The notes: generated from the sequence alone by a model not told the origin. Shown: positions 18,559-27,634, counted from the stretch's first letter. The stretch is 64,000 nucleotides of DNA from CATQGW01 sp965242565 (GCA_965242565.1 OZ251457.1:1364001-1428000); one strand, 5' to 3'. Translations and numbers: made by a program.

Positions 18559-19185
18559 ATGGTGACCGCAACAACGCCTTCCGCGCCCGCCGTCGCGGGC
18601 GTTGAGCCCCTGCGTCTCTGCACGCCGCCGGCGTGGGAGCTTACCGACGACGCCTTCGAGCAACTCTGCGAGCTGAACCCCGAGTGGCGCTTCGAGGTTG
18701 ATGAACACGGAAGGCTGGTGCTCATGGGCAGCCCGGGTTTCGAGAGCAGCTTTCGATCGCTCAACCTCGGCGCACAAATCCTCATGTGGATCGCAGCCAT
18801 CGGACATGGTCGCGTCAGCGGCGCCGACGGCTTCTACCGCATTCGCGGTCGGGTGCTGCGCGCGCCCGACGTCGCTTGGATCTCCGCCGAACGCCTGCCG
18901 CAAGCCAGAGACGATCGCGAGCGCATGCTGCGCCTCTGCCCCGATTTCGTGATCGAGGTGCGCTCGATCTCCGACAGACTGCCCGACCAACTCGACAAGA
19001 TGCAGTTTTGGATCGACAGCGGCGCGCGCCTGGGCTGGCTGATCGACCCGTTCGACGAGATCACCTACATCTACCGCCCCGGCCGGGAGCCTGAGCAGCT
19101 GGAACGCCCCGACACGCTCTCCGGTGAAGATGTGCTGCCGGGGCTCGTCGTGGACTTCAGCGATGTGTGGTGGCCTGCGTCCTGA
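18559..19185 (+). CDS. Uma2-family (DUF820) restriction-endonuclease-like protein
   Basis: A 208-residue protein with the PD-(D/E)xK-like core of the Uma2 family: RAPDVAWISAERL (the catalytic aspartate), FVIEVRSISD (E-x-K position, here ending with serine rather than lysine), then QLDKMQFWIDSGARLGWLIDP, the block most typical of the family. Uma2 proteins occur as large families in cyanobacteria and Chloroflexota and have no established role. Missing the usual lysine suggests the catalytic site may be altered. It ends 3 nt before the convergent gene at 19189. Confidence 0.8.
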   Translation: MVTATTPSAPAVAGVEPLRLCTPPAWELTDDAFEQLCELNPEWRFEVDEHGRLVLMGSPGFESSFRSLNLGAQILMWIAAIGHGRVSGADGFYRIRGRVLRAPDVAWISAERLPQARDDRERMLRLCPDFVIEVRSISDRLPDQLDKMQFWIDSGARLGWLIDPFDEITYIYRPGREPEQLERPDTLSGEDVLPGLVVDFSDVWWPAS

Positions 19186-19188
19186 TCG

Positions 19189-19896
19189 TCACAGCTCGCG
19201 GTCGAACGGGCTTTCCTGGGCCGCAGCTTCCACACCCAGCTCCGCGTCTTCGCGCTCGAGCTGGCGGGCGGCGAGCCAAGTCATCACCCAGCGCTGTAGC
19301 GCGGTGAGGTTGGAGAGCGCGGCTAGCAGCCAGAGCACCGCGACCACCTGGCCTGACAGCAGCCCGATCACCAGAATCAGAATCCGCTCCAGCCGTGTGC
19401 CCAGACCGGAGCGGATCTGAATGCCGAACTCCGCCGCCTTCGAGCGCGTGTAGGAGACCAGCATTGAGCCGCTCAGGCTGAGCGCGATCAGAACGATCGC
19501 CGTGCGGTCGAACCGTTCTTCGCCGATGAACCAGAACAGCAAGCCGAAGAGGATTGCGAAATCCGCCAGTCGATCGCTCACCGCGTCGAAAATCGCCCCC
19601 CAGTCGCTCGCCTGCCCCGTGTACCGCGCCACCGCGCCGTCGAACAGGTCGAATGCGCCCGCCGCCAGCATCACCACTCCGGCCTGCCAGAACCAGCCGA
19701 TCGACGCGAGGTAGCCCGCGCCGCCCATCCCGAACAAACCGATCAGGGTCAGCGCGTTCGGCGTCAGACCCGTGCGGGAGACCGCGCGTCCGACGCGCTC
19801 CGAAATCGATTGCGACAGCGTGTGGGGTAGTAGCGACACCGCTGTATGTGTGGGAGAAGCCCCGCCGCCACGAGGCGATGACGCCACATTACCCAT
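19189..19896 (-). CDS. CDP-alcohol phosphatidyltransferase (phosphatidylinositol-phosphate synthase-like)
   Basis: A 235-residue integral membrane enzyme of about six helices carrying the full catalytic signature D-x2-D-G-x2-A-R-x8-G-x3-D-x3-D (DLFDGAVARYTGQASDW then GAIFDAVSD). These enzymes join a CDP-diacylglycerol to an alcohol. With inositol-3-phosphate synthase and a PimA-like glycosyltransferase in the same gene run, the most likely alcohol is inositol phosphate, as for the actinobacterial PgsA1; PgsA-type glycerol phosphate transfer remains possible. It is the last gene of the minus-strand lipid cluster. Confidence 0.85.
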   Translation of the reverse strand: MGNVASSPRGGGASPTHTAVSLLPHTLSQSISERVGRAVSRTGLTPNALTLIGLFGMGGAGYLASIGWFWQAGVVMLAAGAFDLFDGAVARYTGQASDWGAIFDAVSDRLADFAILFGLLFWFIGEERFDRTAIVLIALSLSGSMLVSYTRSKAAEFGIQIRSGLGTRLERILILVIGLLSGQVVAVLWLLAALSNLTALQRWVMTWLAARQLEREDAELGVEAAAQESPFDREL

Positions 19897-19977
19897 GCCC
19901 GCCTCCGTTTCTCGTCATCGCAGCGTCAATCACGTTCGGATAACACACGCTCCCGTTACACAGCGCCGGACGCCGCA

Positions 19978-21072
19978 TCAGGCCAGACGCCGATACAGCC
20001 GCAAATGTTCCGCCCCCACCGTCGAAACGTCGAAGCGCCGCGCTGAAGCACGGCCGGCCGCGACCAACCGCTCGCGCAGCGCCGTATCGGACAGCACGCG
20101 GTCGATCGCCGATGCCAGCGCGGCCGGATCGCCCGGCGGCGCGAGCAGCGCCGCTCGCCCGCGGCGCGCTGCGATGCGGTAGCCGTCGATGTCTGACGCG
20201 GCCACCGGCACGTCGGCCGCCATCGCTTCGATCAGCACCAGGCCCAGCGCTTCGCCGCCTAACGCCGGCGCGCACAGCAGCACCGACTGTGCGAGCAATC
20301 GGCGCACGCCTGCGGCGTCCGTCGCGCCGAGAAATCGCACGCGCCCCGCGATGCCCAGCCGCTGCGCCAGACGGCGGCTCTCGGTCCGCACGGGACCGGC
20401 GACGCTCAGCGTCGCCCCTTCCGTTGCAAGCCGCGCGAACGCCCGGAGCAGTGTGGGCAGCCCTTTGCGCGGCTCGTCGCGCCCCACGAACAGAATCGCC
20501 GCGGGCTCGGCGGCGGCTGGCGAGGCTGGCTCGACGGTCTCGATGCAGGGCGGGATGAGCCGCGCCGGTCCGCCGAGAATCGGCTGCGCCGTCGCCAGCG
20601 CCGCCGTTGAAACGGCGATGAAGGCATCCGCGCGCGTCAACCAGCCGCGCAGCAGCGGCGCAGCGGCGCGGTACAGCCTGGCGCCGGTCTGCTCTGCGCT
20701 GTGGAAAGTCAGCACCGTTGCCACCTGCTGCGGCGCTGCGCGCAGCGCGAGCGGACCGAGCAGCGGCACTGCCGGCTCCTGAATGTGAACGATGTCCCAG
20801 TCTTCGCTCAACAGCCGGCGCAGCCGTTGCAGCCCGCGCGGACTGAGCATCACATTGCCGACGCTGCCGCCGATCGGGACGAGGATCGGGCTTCCCACAC
20901 CGTGAATCCAGGCCTCGTCCGCCGCGCCCACTGCGCTTATGTCGGAGCTCGGCGCGATCACCTGCGCGTCGCAGCCGTGTTTCCGCAGCCACGACGCCAG
21001 CGCGAGGGTGTGGGTGCGAACGCCGCCCGGGTAGGCCAGGTCGTAGGGCATTACCAGCGCGATCCGCATCAT
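19978..21072 (-). CDS. GT4-family glycosyltransferase, PimA-like
   Basis: A 364-residue retaining GT-B enzyme. The N-terminus has MPYDLAYPGGVRTHTLAL, like the donor/acceptor loop of phosphatidylinositol mannosyltransferase PimA (PGGVQSH). The C-terminal domain has ILFVGRDEPRKGLPTLLRAF and LGGEALGLVLIEAMAADVPVAASD (the E-x7-E motif), both very close to PimA. Expected to transfer mannose (or another sugar) from a nucleotide sugar to phosphatidylinositol on the cytoplasmic face. Overlaps the upstream PHP gene by 4 nt. Confidence 0.85.
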   Translation of the reverse strand: MMRIALVMPYDLAYPGGVRTHTLALASWLRKHGCDAQVIAPSSDISAVGAADEAWIHGVGSPILVPIGGSVGNVMLSPRGLQRLRRLLSEDWDIVHIQEPAVPLLGPLALRAAPQQVATVLTFHSAEQTGARLYRAAAPLLRGWLTRADAFIAVSTAALATAQPILGGPARLIPPCIETVEPASPAAAEPAAILFVGRDEPRKGLPTLLRAFARLATEGATLSVAGPVRTESRRLAQRLGIAGRVRFLGATDAAGVRRLLAQSVLLCAPALGGEALGLVLIEAMAADVPVAASDIDGYRIAARRGRAALLAPPGDPAALASAIDRVLSDTALRERLVAAGRASARRFDVSTVGAEHLRLYRRLA

Positions 21073-21872
21073 CGCGCCCGCCGCGCCTTACCTGCGCGCC
21101 GCTGAAGCGCGCGCCGGGCGAGCGCCCGCGGGGTGGCCGAGATGCCCAGCGCCGGCTGGAGCAGCAGGCGCGGCCCCACCCGTAGCAGGGACGGATGCTC
21201 GCGCTCCTCCGCGCGCGTCTCACCGCGCTCCAGCGCGACCCGCAGTGCCGCACCGCCAGTCCCTGCGTAGCGCGTCACGGCTGCGCCGACGTGCGCGGCG
21301 AAGTGCGCATCACTCCCGCCCGTTTCCGGCAGCCGCCAGTGCTCGGCGTTGCGCCGCCGGACCCGCCCGACGCGGCGACGCGCCAACAGCGACGGGTTGG
21401 CCAGCTCGATCGCCAGCGCCAGCGACGGATCGTCCGCGCGCGACGCCGCCAGGTCCTGCGTCAGCCGATCAATCTCGTCCAGGCCGAGGCTGGGCGGCAT
21501 GATCGCGGCCGGATGCGCGATGCTCGCCGCGCCGCCCGCCCGCCAGATCGCCTCCACCGTCGCCGCCGCCGAGCGAAACGCCGCAATCGGCTCTTCGATC
21601 CAGAGCGCCAGGATGTGGCCCTGCCGCGAGGTCACCTCGCTGCCGATGATCACCTCGATCGGCAGCTCGCGCTCCAGCGCGATCTCTCGCGCCCGCTGCG
21701 CGCCGGTCACGTCGTCGTGCTCGGTGATGGCGATGCAATCCAGCCCCGCGACGACCGCCGCCTCCAGCACCCGCTCCGCTCCGTCCATTCCGTCCGACGC
21801 CCGGGTATGCACTTGCAAGTCGGCCGCCGACCAGCCGCCTTCCGCCGCGCCCACATCGCTCATGCCGCTCAT
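21069..21872 (-). CDS. PHP-domain phosphoesterase
   Basis: A 267-residue protein with the PHP metal-binding motifs in order: DLQVHTRASDG (motif I), IAITEHDDVTGA (motif II), EVIIGSEVTSRQGHILAL (motif III), SIAHPA (motif IV) and GGSDAHFAAHVG near residue 205. It probably hydrolyses a phosphate ester. Start and end overlap both neighbours by 4 nt, embedding it in the lipid operon. In actinobacterial PIM operons this position has no PHP protein, so it may be lineage-specific. Confidence 0.85.
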   Translation of the reverse strand: MSGMSDVGAAEGGWSAADLQVHTRASDGMDGAERVLEAAVVAGLDCIAITEHDDVTGAQRAREIALERELPIEVIIGSEVTSRQGHILALWIEEPIAAFRSAAATVEAIWRAGGAASIAHPAAIMPPSLGLDEIDRLTQDLAASRADDPSLALAIELANPSLLARRRVGRVRRRNAEHWRLPETGGSDAHFAAHVGAAVTRYAGTGGAALRVALERGETRAEEREHPSLLRVGPRLLLQPALGISATPRALARRALQRRAGKARRAR

Positions 21873-22825
21873 GCCGCATCCCCACCGCTACGGTCGCTGC
21901 GTCCGTTCTGCCGACGCTGCACACGCGGATCATCCCACGGCGTATCGCGGCACGGCGCCCAGGGCGACTCGAACATCCGCCACTGCTCGCAGTGCTCATA
22001 GAGAATCGGCTCGAACAGCGCCGCCAGGTCCGCCAGCCCGGTGCGCACATCCAGCGCCCGATTGCCCGACAGCAGCAGCTCCATCGGGGGCAGACACTCC
22101 ACCTCGAAGCGCAGCCCGCGCGTCCGACGCTGCCAAATCGGCAGCAGCGCCGACTCCGTGCGAATCGCCAGGTCCACCGCGCCCACCGGGAAGCGCGCCT
22201 GGCGCTGGAAAAACGGCACGCACGGCCCGCCGCCCTGAATATCGCGATCCCACAGCACCGCGACCAGCCCGCCGCCGCGCAGCCGCTCGATGCAGCGCGC
22301 GATCCCCGCCCGATCAGCTTCGACGAACTCCACCCCCGCCCCCTCTCCCGCGCCGGCCCGCCGCCGCGCCGCTGCCGCGTGAAGGCGCGGATCCGCCAGC
22401 GGCTCCACCAGCGCCGTCGCCCGTGCGCCGATCGCCCCTACCGCCCGCACCACCGCCTCCGGATTCGAGAGATGCGCCGAGGTCGCCACCACCCCGCGCC
22501 CCGCCTCCAACTCGCGCTGCAAATGCTCCAGACCGCGCAGCGACAGCCGCTCGTGGAAAATCTGCTCCGCCTGCAGCGACGGCAGCAGCGCCATATCCAC
22601 GTAGTAGCGCGCCGTCTCCTCGAACACCCGTCGCACCGCCAGATTGAGCCGCGCCAGCTCCCACTCCGGATGCAGCCGTTGCAAATTGTTGCGCACCCGC
22701 AGTCGCCGCCGCTCGGCCAACAACGGCGCAGCCCCCGCCGCGCGCTCGGCCAGCGCATACAGCGCATCCTCCGGCAGCACCCCGGCCAACAACTCAATCG
22801 CGCGCAGCAGCGCAGCAGTACCCAT
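21869..22825 (-). CDS. LpxL/PatA-family lipid acyltransferase (copy 1)
   Basis: The start at MGTAALLRAIEL removes a low-complexity Gly/Val-rich extension. The 318-residue product matches the size of PatA, the acyltransferase that acylates phosphatidylinositol mannosides. Features: RVRNNLQRLHPEW (substrate entry helix), VATSAHLSNPEAV (the H-x4-D/E catalytic motif, here ending in Glu), VAVLWDRDIQGGGPCVPFF (about 205) and a C-terminal MFESPWAP. Peripheral or single-pass membrane enzyme. The stop overlaps the PHP gene by 4 nt. Confidence 0.83.
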   Translation of the reverse strand: MGTAALLRAIELLAGVLPEDALYALAERAAGAAPLLAERRRLRVRNNLQRLHPEWELARLNLAVRRVFEETARYYVDMALLPSLQAEQIFHERLSLRGLEHLQRELEAGRGVVATSAHLSNPEAVVRAVGAIGARATALVEPLADPRLHAAAARRRAGAGEGAGVEFVEADRAGIARCIERLRGGGLVAVLWDRDIQGGGPCVPFFQRQARFPVGAVDLAIRTESALLPIWQRRTRGLRFEVECLPPMELLLSGNRALDVRTGLADLAALFEPILYEHCEQWRMFESPWAPCRDTPWDDPRVQRRQNGRSDRSGGDAA

Positions 22826-23450
22826 CCCCACGAGCCTACCCGCGCCTCCCACACCCACCCCCACCGCCCACCTGCCATCCCCCATCACTTCCGCCCTTCT
22901 CCACATCATCGCCACCCGTTCTCTCCGTCATTCCCGCCCCCTTTTTTCGTCATCCCCGCCCCCGAGCGGGAATCGGCCGCGAGCGGCCTCCCACGCCCGT
23001 GCCCAGGATCCGTCGCCCCAGACTTGATCTGGGGCCAAACCCAACGCCCGTTCGCAGCGCCAGAGGCCCGAACTTCTCCCCAACGCCTGTCCGCAGGCCA
23101 TCCCGGTACGCCGCGCCGCCGACAACCGTCGTGTGGGTTCCCGCTCGGGGGCGGGAATGACGAGGAAAAGGGGGCGGAAATGACGGAGTGAGGCCATCCT
23201 GCGTGGTCGGTTTGTTCAGGTTTGTTCGGGGTTGTTCGGGGTGTTCGGGGTGTTCGGGGCCGGTTTCGGGCTGCGCTCTATCTGGTCGAGGCCATCCTGC
23301 GTGGTCAGGTTTGGTCAGGGTTGGTCGGGGTGTGTCGCGCCAGCGAGGTGGGTGAGGGCGGGCATTGGTAGGTCTCTTGTTCTGTGCGGAGGAGCGACGG
23401 TATCACAATGTGGGGTGCGACGAAGTGGGACAGCAGTTGGAGGTGAGCTC
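22826..23450. repeat. Palindromic repeat cluster upstream of the acyltransferase gene
   Basis: Contains a GTCATTCCCGCC/GAGCGGGAAT palindrome near 22950-22975, the CGTCGCCCCAGACTTGATCT-type palindrome at 23011-23036, and an inverted copy of the first type at about 23135-23162. Further on, two related blocks start with GCCATCCTGCGTGGTC (about 23193 and 23289) and run into GT-rich TTGTTCGGGG repeats. The longest open frames here are products of the repeats. Confidence 0.7.
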
Positions 23451-23590
23451 ATGGGACGGGTTTACTGCCAGCTCAGTTGGGAGGAACGCTGTGCGATCGT
23501 CCGACTCCGGGGCGAAGGCTGCTCGGCGCGGCAGACCTTATGTCGCCTCACGCCACGCGCACATGGACAACACGACAATCCGCCCCCGCC
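23451..23590 (+). pseudogene. Fragment resembling the N-terminus of an IS30-family transposase
   Basis: In one frame the sequence reads MGRVYCQLSWEERCAIVRLR then GEGCSARQTLCRL, which resembles the HTH_38 start of IS30 transposases (Y-x-x-L-x-x-x-E-R-x-x-I-x-x-L-x-x-x-G-x-S). Homology stops after about 35 residues and the rest runs into repeats. No inverted ends or other transposase part is visible, so at best it is a relic. Confidence 0.4.
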
Positions 23591-23599
23591 AACTGTGAA

Positions 23600-23980
23600 C
23601 AGTTTGCGGACAGCGGCCCTTCTTTCCGTCGTTGCCGTTCCTTCTCTCCGTCATTCCAGCGCACGCTGGAACCTGCCTCCGGCTCGAACGGCGAGGCATG
23701 CGGCGGTCGTTGGCGGTATGGCGTACCGAGCCGTCCTGCGAACGGGCGGCAGTGGGCGGCTCGGTACCTCGCCGCTGCGAAGGGGGTTGGGTTTGGGCCC
23801 CAGATCAAGTCTGGGGCGACGGAAGGGGGCGCTAGGGCGACGGAAGGGGGCGCTGAACGATGGAAGAGGGCGCAGGAAGCGACGGAAGGGGGGCTAGGGC
23901 GACGGAAGGGGGCGCGGAACGACGGAAGGGGCGCGGGGACCGCGAAAGGGGGCTGGTATGACAGAGAGGGGCGGGGCGCG
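23600..23980. repeat. Repeat region with half-palindrome iterations
   Basis: Begins with GTCATTCCAGCGCACGCTGGA (about 23651-23671), continues to an inverted CAGATCAAGTCTGGGGCGAC palindrome at about 23795-23822, then a run of degenerate GGGCGACGGAAGGGGGCGC units to about 23950. These units repeat only the outer half of the palindrome. No gene is supported here. Confidence 0.7.
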
Positions 23981-24856
23981 CTACTCGAAAAAGCGGCCGA
24001 ACTGGTACCACTGCTCGGGATGCGCCGCCAGGCGCGGCTCAAACGCCGCTGCCGCACCCTGCGACGCCTGCGAGGGCTCGATCCCCGCATCCAGATCAAT
24101 CAGCGCCCGAAAGCGAAACACGCCCGGACGCTCCCGCACCGTCGCCAGCGGGATCACCCACGCATCCGACGCCGCAGCCATCCGCTCCAGCACGCTCGAC
24201 AGCCGCGCCTGCCGCCCGAACAGCTCCACTTCTACCCCCGAGTCGCGGCCCGCCGGCGGGCGGTCGAACAGCACCGCCGCCGTGCCGCCCGCGCGCAGCG
24301 CCGCGACCGCCCGCCGCACCCCCGCCGCGCCCGTCTGCGGCGTCATCCCCAGGCGCTCACGCGGACGCTGCACCGCCGCATCCAGCCGCCGGTGCCCCAG
24401 CGGATCGACGATCACCTGCGAGCGTCCGCAGACCTGCGTATATGCGCCGCCCAGCACATCCCAGTTGCCCATGTGCATCACCGCGAACAGCGTAGGCCGC
24501 GCGCCGTAGGACGCCCGCAGCCGCGCCCAGTCCGCCGCCGCGCCCTCCAACGCCGCGAGGCAGGCCGCCGGCGTCAGCTCGCTCAGGCGCACCGCATCGA
24601 CCAGATACTCGCCGTAGGCGCGCCACTGCGCGCGCGCCAGCGACGCCGCATCGCCCTCCCAGCGCACATGCGGCAGCAGCGCCTCGGCGTTGGCGAGCGT
24701 CGCCGCGCGGCCCTGCGGCCAGGCCGGCCAGAGCGCGTCCATCAACCGCCGCGCCGCCGCGTAGGCTCGCGCGCGCGGCAGCGCCCGCGCCGCCCGCCCC
24801 AGCGATTCGTAGCCCAGCCAGAGCGCCGGGCCGGTGAAGCCGGCCGAGCCGCTCAC
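23981..24856 (-). CDS. LpxL/PatA-family lipid acyltransferase (copy 2)
   Basis: I choose the GTG at 24856, eight bases after the inositol-3-phosphate synthase stop; the longer frame overlaps that gene. The product has 291 residues with an N-terminal hydrophobic/amphipathic region and the catalytic FAVMHMGNWDVLGG (H-x4-D). Later blocks VIVDPLGHRRLDAAVQRPRE and AAVLFDRPPAGRDSGVEVELF match the family. Together with copy 1 it could place two acyl chains on the inositol glycolipid; order and acceptor are unknown. Confidence 0.82.
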   Translation of the reverse strand: MSGSAGFTGPALWLGYESLGRAARALPRARAYAAARRLMDALWPAWPQGRAATLANAEALLPHVRWEGDAASLARAQWRAYGEYLVDAVRLSELTPAACLAALEGAAADWARLRASYGARPTLFAVMHMGNWDVLGGAYTQVCGRSQVIVDPLGHRRLDAAVQRPRERLGMTPQTGAAGVRRAVAALRAGGTAAVLFDRPPAGRDSGVEVELFGRQARLSSVLERMAAASDAWVIPLATVRERPGVFRFRALIDLDAGIEPSQASQGAAAAFEPRLAAHPEQWYQFGRFFE

Positions 24857-24863
24857 AGCGCCC

Positions 24864-25934
24864 CTACTCGCCCGCCGCGAACGCCTCCACCGCGTCCCGC
24901 GCCCGGTCATCCGTCCACTGCTCCGGCGGCGACTTCATGAAATAGGCCGAGGGCGCCAGCAGCGGCCCCGCCTCGCCCCGATCCAGCCCCAGCTTCGCGC
25001 AGCGCACCGCGTCGATCACGACGCCCGCCGAGTTCGGGCTGTCCCACACCTCCAGCTTGAGTTCGAGGTTGAGCGGCACGTTGCCGAAGGTGGTGCCCTC
25101 GATTCGGATGTGGCACCACTTGCGGTCTTCAAGCCAGGGCACGTGATCCGACGGCCCCACATGCACCTCGCTGGGCAGCATCTCGTAGTCGATCTGTGAG
25201 GTCACCGCGTTGGTTTTGGAGATCTTCTTGGACTCCAGCCGCTCGCGCTCGAGCATGTTGAGGAAGTCGGTGTTGCCCCCGAAATTGAGCTGATAGGTGC
25301 GGTCGATGCGGACGCCGCGGTCGCGGAACAGCCGCGAGAGCACGCGATGGACGATGGTCGCGCCGACCTGGCTCTTGATGTCGTCGCCGACGATCGGCAC
25401 GCCCGCCCGCCGGAAGCGGTTCGCCCAGTACTCCTCGCGCGCGATGAAGACCGGCACGCAGTTGACGAACGCGCAGCCGGCTTCGAGCACCTGCTCCACG
25501 TACCACTTGGTCGCCTCTTCCGAGCCGACGGGCAGGTAGCTGATCACCACATCCACATCGCGATCCCGCAGGATCTGCGCCACATCCACCGTCGAGCCGG
25601 GCGCCTTCTCGATCACCGCCGAGAGGTACTTGCCCAGCCCGTCGTGCGTCATGCCCCGCTCGACCGGCACGCCCAGCGGTCCCACCTCGGTGAAGCGGTA
25701 GGTGTTGTTCGGCTCCGCGAAAATCGCCTCCGACAGATCCTTGCCCACCTTGGCCGCGTCGACATCGAAGGCCGCCACGAAATTGATGTCGGCAATGTGA
25801 TAGCCGCCCAGCACCGGATGCATGATGCCGGGGATGTCCTCCCCCGCCGACGCCTCGCGGTACAGCTCGACGCCCTGCACCAGCGACGACGCGCAGTTGC
25901 CCACGCCGATGATCGCCACGTTGATCTTGCCCAT
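24864..25934 (-). CDS. ino1: Inositol-3-phosphate synthase (actinobacterial type)
   Basis: The start MGKINVAIIGVGNC follows GGCGGG; 356 residues, close to mycobacterial Ino1. NAD-binding loop IIGVGNCASSLVQGVE (about 8-23), VISYLPVGSEEATKWYVEQ, FVNCVPVFIA, DDIKSQVGATIVHR and QLNFGGNTDFLNM (the catalytic-region signature) are all present, as is the final WDSPNSAGVVIDAVR. It converts glucose 6-phosphate to inositol 3-phosphate in the cytoplasm. This is the first step towards the inositol head group used by the lipid genes downstream on the same strand. Confidence 0.95.
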   Translation of the reverse strand: MGKINVAIIGVGNCASSLVQGVELYREASAGEDIPGIMHPVLGGYHIADINFVAAFDVDAAKVGKDLSEAIFAEPNNTYRFTEVGPLGVPVERGMTHDGLGKYLSAVIEKAPGSTVDVAQILRDRDVDVVISYLPVGSEEATKWYVEQVLEAGCAFVNCVPVFIAREEYWANRFRRAGVPIVGDDIKSQVGATIVHRVLSRLFRDRGVRIDRTYQLNFGGNTDFLNMLERERLESKKISKTNAVTSQIDYEMLPSEVHVGPSDHVPWLEDRKWCHIRIEGTTFGNVPLNLELKLEVWDSPNSAGVVIDAVRCAKLGLDRGEAGPLLAPSAYFMKSPPEQWTDDRARDAVEAFAAGE

Positions 25935-26456
25935 CCCGCCCAACCTCTCGTCTGTATCGCTCGCCTGTGTCTCTCGCTCACAGCGCAGCATCCGGCCGCG
26001 CGGGAAGCTCGCAGCCGAACTCCCGAGCGTCCCTGCCTGAAAACTCCCCTGCGAGTATCGCAGGATACCAGCCGCGCCCCTTCACGGAAGGGCCGGCCAC
26101 AGAGCCGCTGGCGCGCCCTCTTCCGTCATTCCCGCCTCCGAGCGGGAATCGGCCCCGAACCCACCCCAAACGCCCGCCACACCTCCCCCGTCATACCCGC
26201 GCTTGCCGCGAAACCTGCCTCCGGCTCGAACGGGGGTATCTCGCCGAGCCAGGCACAGACGTCGGCGCCACACTCGGCGAGATACTCGTGGCAAGCACGG
26301 GTATGACGGAGGTGGTGTGATGGGGTGCGGGTATGACGGAAGAGGGGCGTGGGAACGACGGAGGGGGCGCGGGAACGACGCAAAGGCGGGTGCAGCGCCA
26401 GCGGGGGAGGCGTCGCAGTCGCAGAGCGCACGCCGGACGCGCGATAGGCTGCTCGC
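25935..26456. repeat. Palindromic repeat region between ino1 and the IMPase-family gene
   Basis: Holds a GTCATTCCCGCCTCCGAGCG palindrome (about 26127-26150) and the long form of the CGTCATACCCGCGCTTGCCG type (about 26190-26253), with an inverted partner around 26276-26310. Divergent promoters for the flanking genes must also lie here, but I cannot pick them out. Confidence 0.65.
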
Positions 26457-27305
26457 ATGCCCGACCCCACCGATGTCGTCGCCAACGTCTACGCCGAATT
26501 CGCGCACCAACTGGCCGACGCCGCAGCCGACGCCATCCGTCCCCACTTCCGCGCCCGCCTCGCCGTCGACGCCAAAAGCGACGGCTCGCCCGTGACCCGC
26601 GCCGACCGCGACGCCGAAGACGCCATCCGCGCGCTGATCGCCCAACGCTTCCCTGGCCACGGCATCGTCGGCGAGGAATTCGGCGCCGAGCGCGCCGACG
26701 CCGAGTGGGTCTGGGTCGTCGATCCCATCGACGGCACCGGCGCGTTCATTGCCGGTCTGCCCACCTTCGGCACCCTGATCGGACTGCTCCGCGAGGGCCG
26801 CCCGGTGCTCGGAATCCTCAACCAACCCATCGCCGAGGAGCGCTGGATCGGCCTCGCCTGGCCGGGCCTCAAATCCACTGCTGCACTAAATTCACAAGTT
26901 ATCCACACCTCTTCCACCACAGATCTCCACCACGCCATCGGTTTCGCCACCTCTCCCCAACAGTTCCTGGGGGACGACGAAACGGCCTGGAATCGCCTCA
27001 ATTCGCGCCTCGCGCGGGTGCGCTACGGCGTCGATTGCTACGCCTACGGGCTGCTCGCCGCCGGTTATGTCGACCTCGTCGCCGAGGCCTCGCTCAAGCC
27101 CTGGGACTGCCTGCCGCTCGTCCCCATCGTCGCCGGCGCCGGCGGCCTGATCAGCGATTGGAGCGGCGCGCCGCTCTCGCTGCATAACGGCGATCGCGTG
27201 CTCGCCGCCGCCACCCGCAGCCTCCACAACGCCGCACTCCAAGCCCTGAATCACGCCGTGGACCACAGCCTGAACGACGCGCCCGCAGGCCCCGCTACCA
27301 GATGA
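26457..27305 (+). CDS. Inositol monophosphatase-family phosphatase (IMPase or HisN)
   Basis: A 282-residue protein with the three metal motifs of the family: GEEFGAE (Glu, about 71), DPIDGTGAF (about 89-97) and the C-terminal KPWDCLPLVPIVAGAGGLISDW. The last block is closest to the KPYDVAALVPIIEGAGG type of histidinol-phosphatase HisN, while its position next to ino1 would suit inositol-1/3-phosphate dephosphorylation. Both activities are possible. It faces away from ino1. Confidence 0.85.
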   Translation: MPDPTDVVANVYAEFAHQLADAAADAIRPHFRARLAVDAKSDGSPVTRADRDAEDAIRALIAQRFPGHGIVGEEFGAERADAEWVWVVDPIDGTGAFIAGLPTFGTLIGLLREGRPVLGILNQPIAEERWIGLAWPGLKSTAALNSQVIHTSSTTDLHHAIGFATSPQQFLGDDETAWNRLNSRLARVRYGVDCYAYGLLAAGYVDLVAEASLKPWDCLPLVPIVAGAGGLISDWSGAPLSLHNGDRVLAAATRSLHNAALQALNHAVDHSLNDAPAGPATR

Positions 27306-27412
27306 GAAATCCGCCGAATCCGCCGCCCCGGACACGGCTCCGGACATCGCTCAGGGCGTCGCGCCCCAGCCCGCGTGCGCGCCGCGACAACAACGCCCGG
27401 CCGTCGCTGCCG

Positions 27413-27634
27413 CTAGCTTCCGTTGGCCGTGACCGGCGCGCGCTTGCGCAGCACCGGCAGCCCCGTCTTCTTGTTCTCCACCACCTCGTAGCCGGCCGGC
27501 AGCGCGTTGAGCGCGCCCTCTTTGACCTTCTTGGCGAAGAAGAAAATGCGCTGCGTGCGGTGATTGCGCAGCTCCACCTCTCGGCTGTGCAGGTAGTAGC
27601 GTTGCCCGCGCGCGTTGACCCGTGAGTACACCAT
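27413..27634 (-). CDS. Conserved 73-residue protein of Chloroflexota type
   Basis: A basic 73-residue protein: MVYSRVNARGQRYYLHSREV, RTQRIFFFAKKVKEGALNAL, then PAGYEVVENKKTGLPVLRK. I recognise this as a small conserved protein of unknown function common in Chloroflexota and some other phyla. Arg/Tyr-rich composition suggests nucleic-acid or ribosome contact, but that is a guess. It diverges from the lipoprotein gene at 27711. Confidence 0.7.
   Translation of the reverse strand: MVYSRVNARGQRYYLHSREVELRNHRTQRIFFFAKKVKEGALNALPAGYEVVENKKTGLPVLRKRAPVTANGS

Noticed and set aside
22916..23200. Rho-independent terminators at each palindrome
   Set aside because: Many of the hairpins could stop transcription, but they lack U-tracts and occur both between convergent and before divergent genes, so a general terminator label is not supported.
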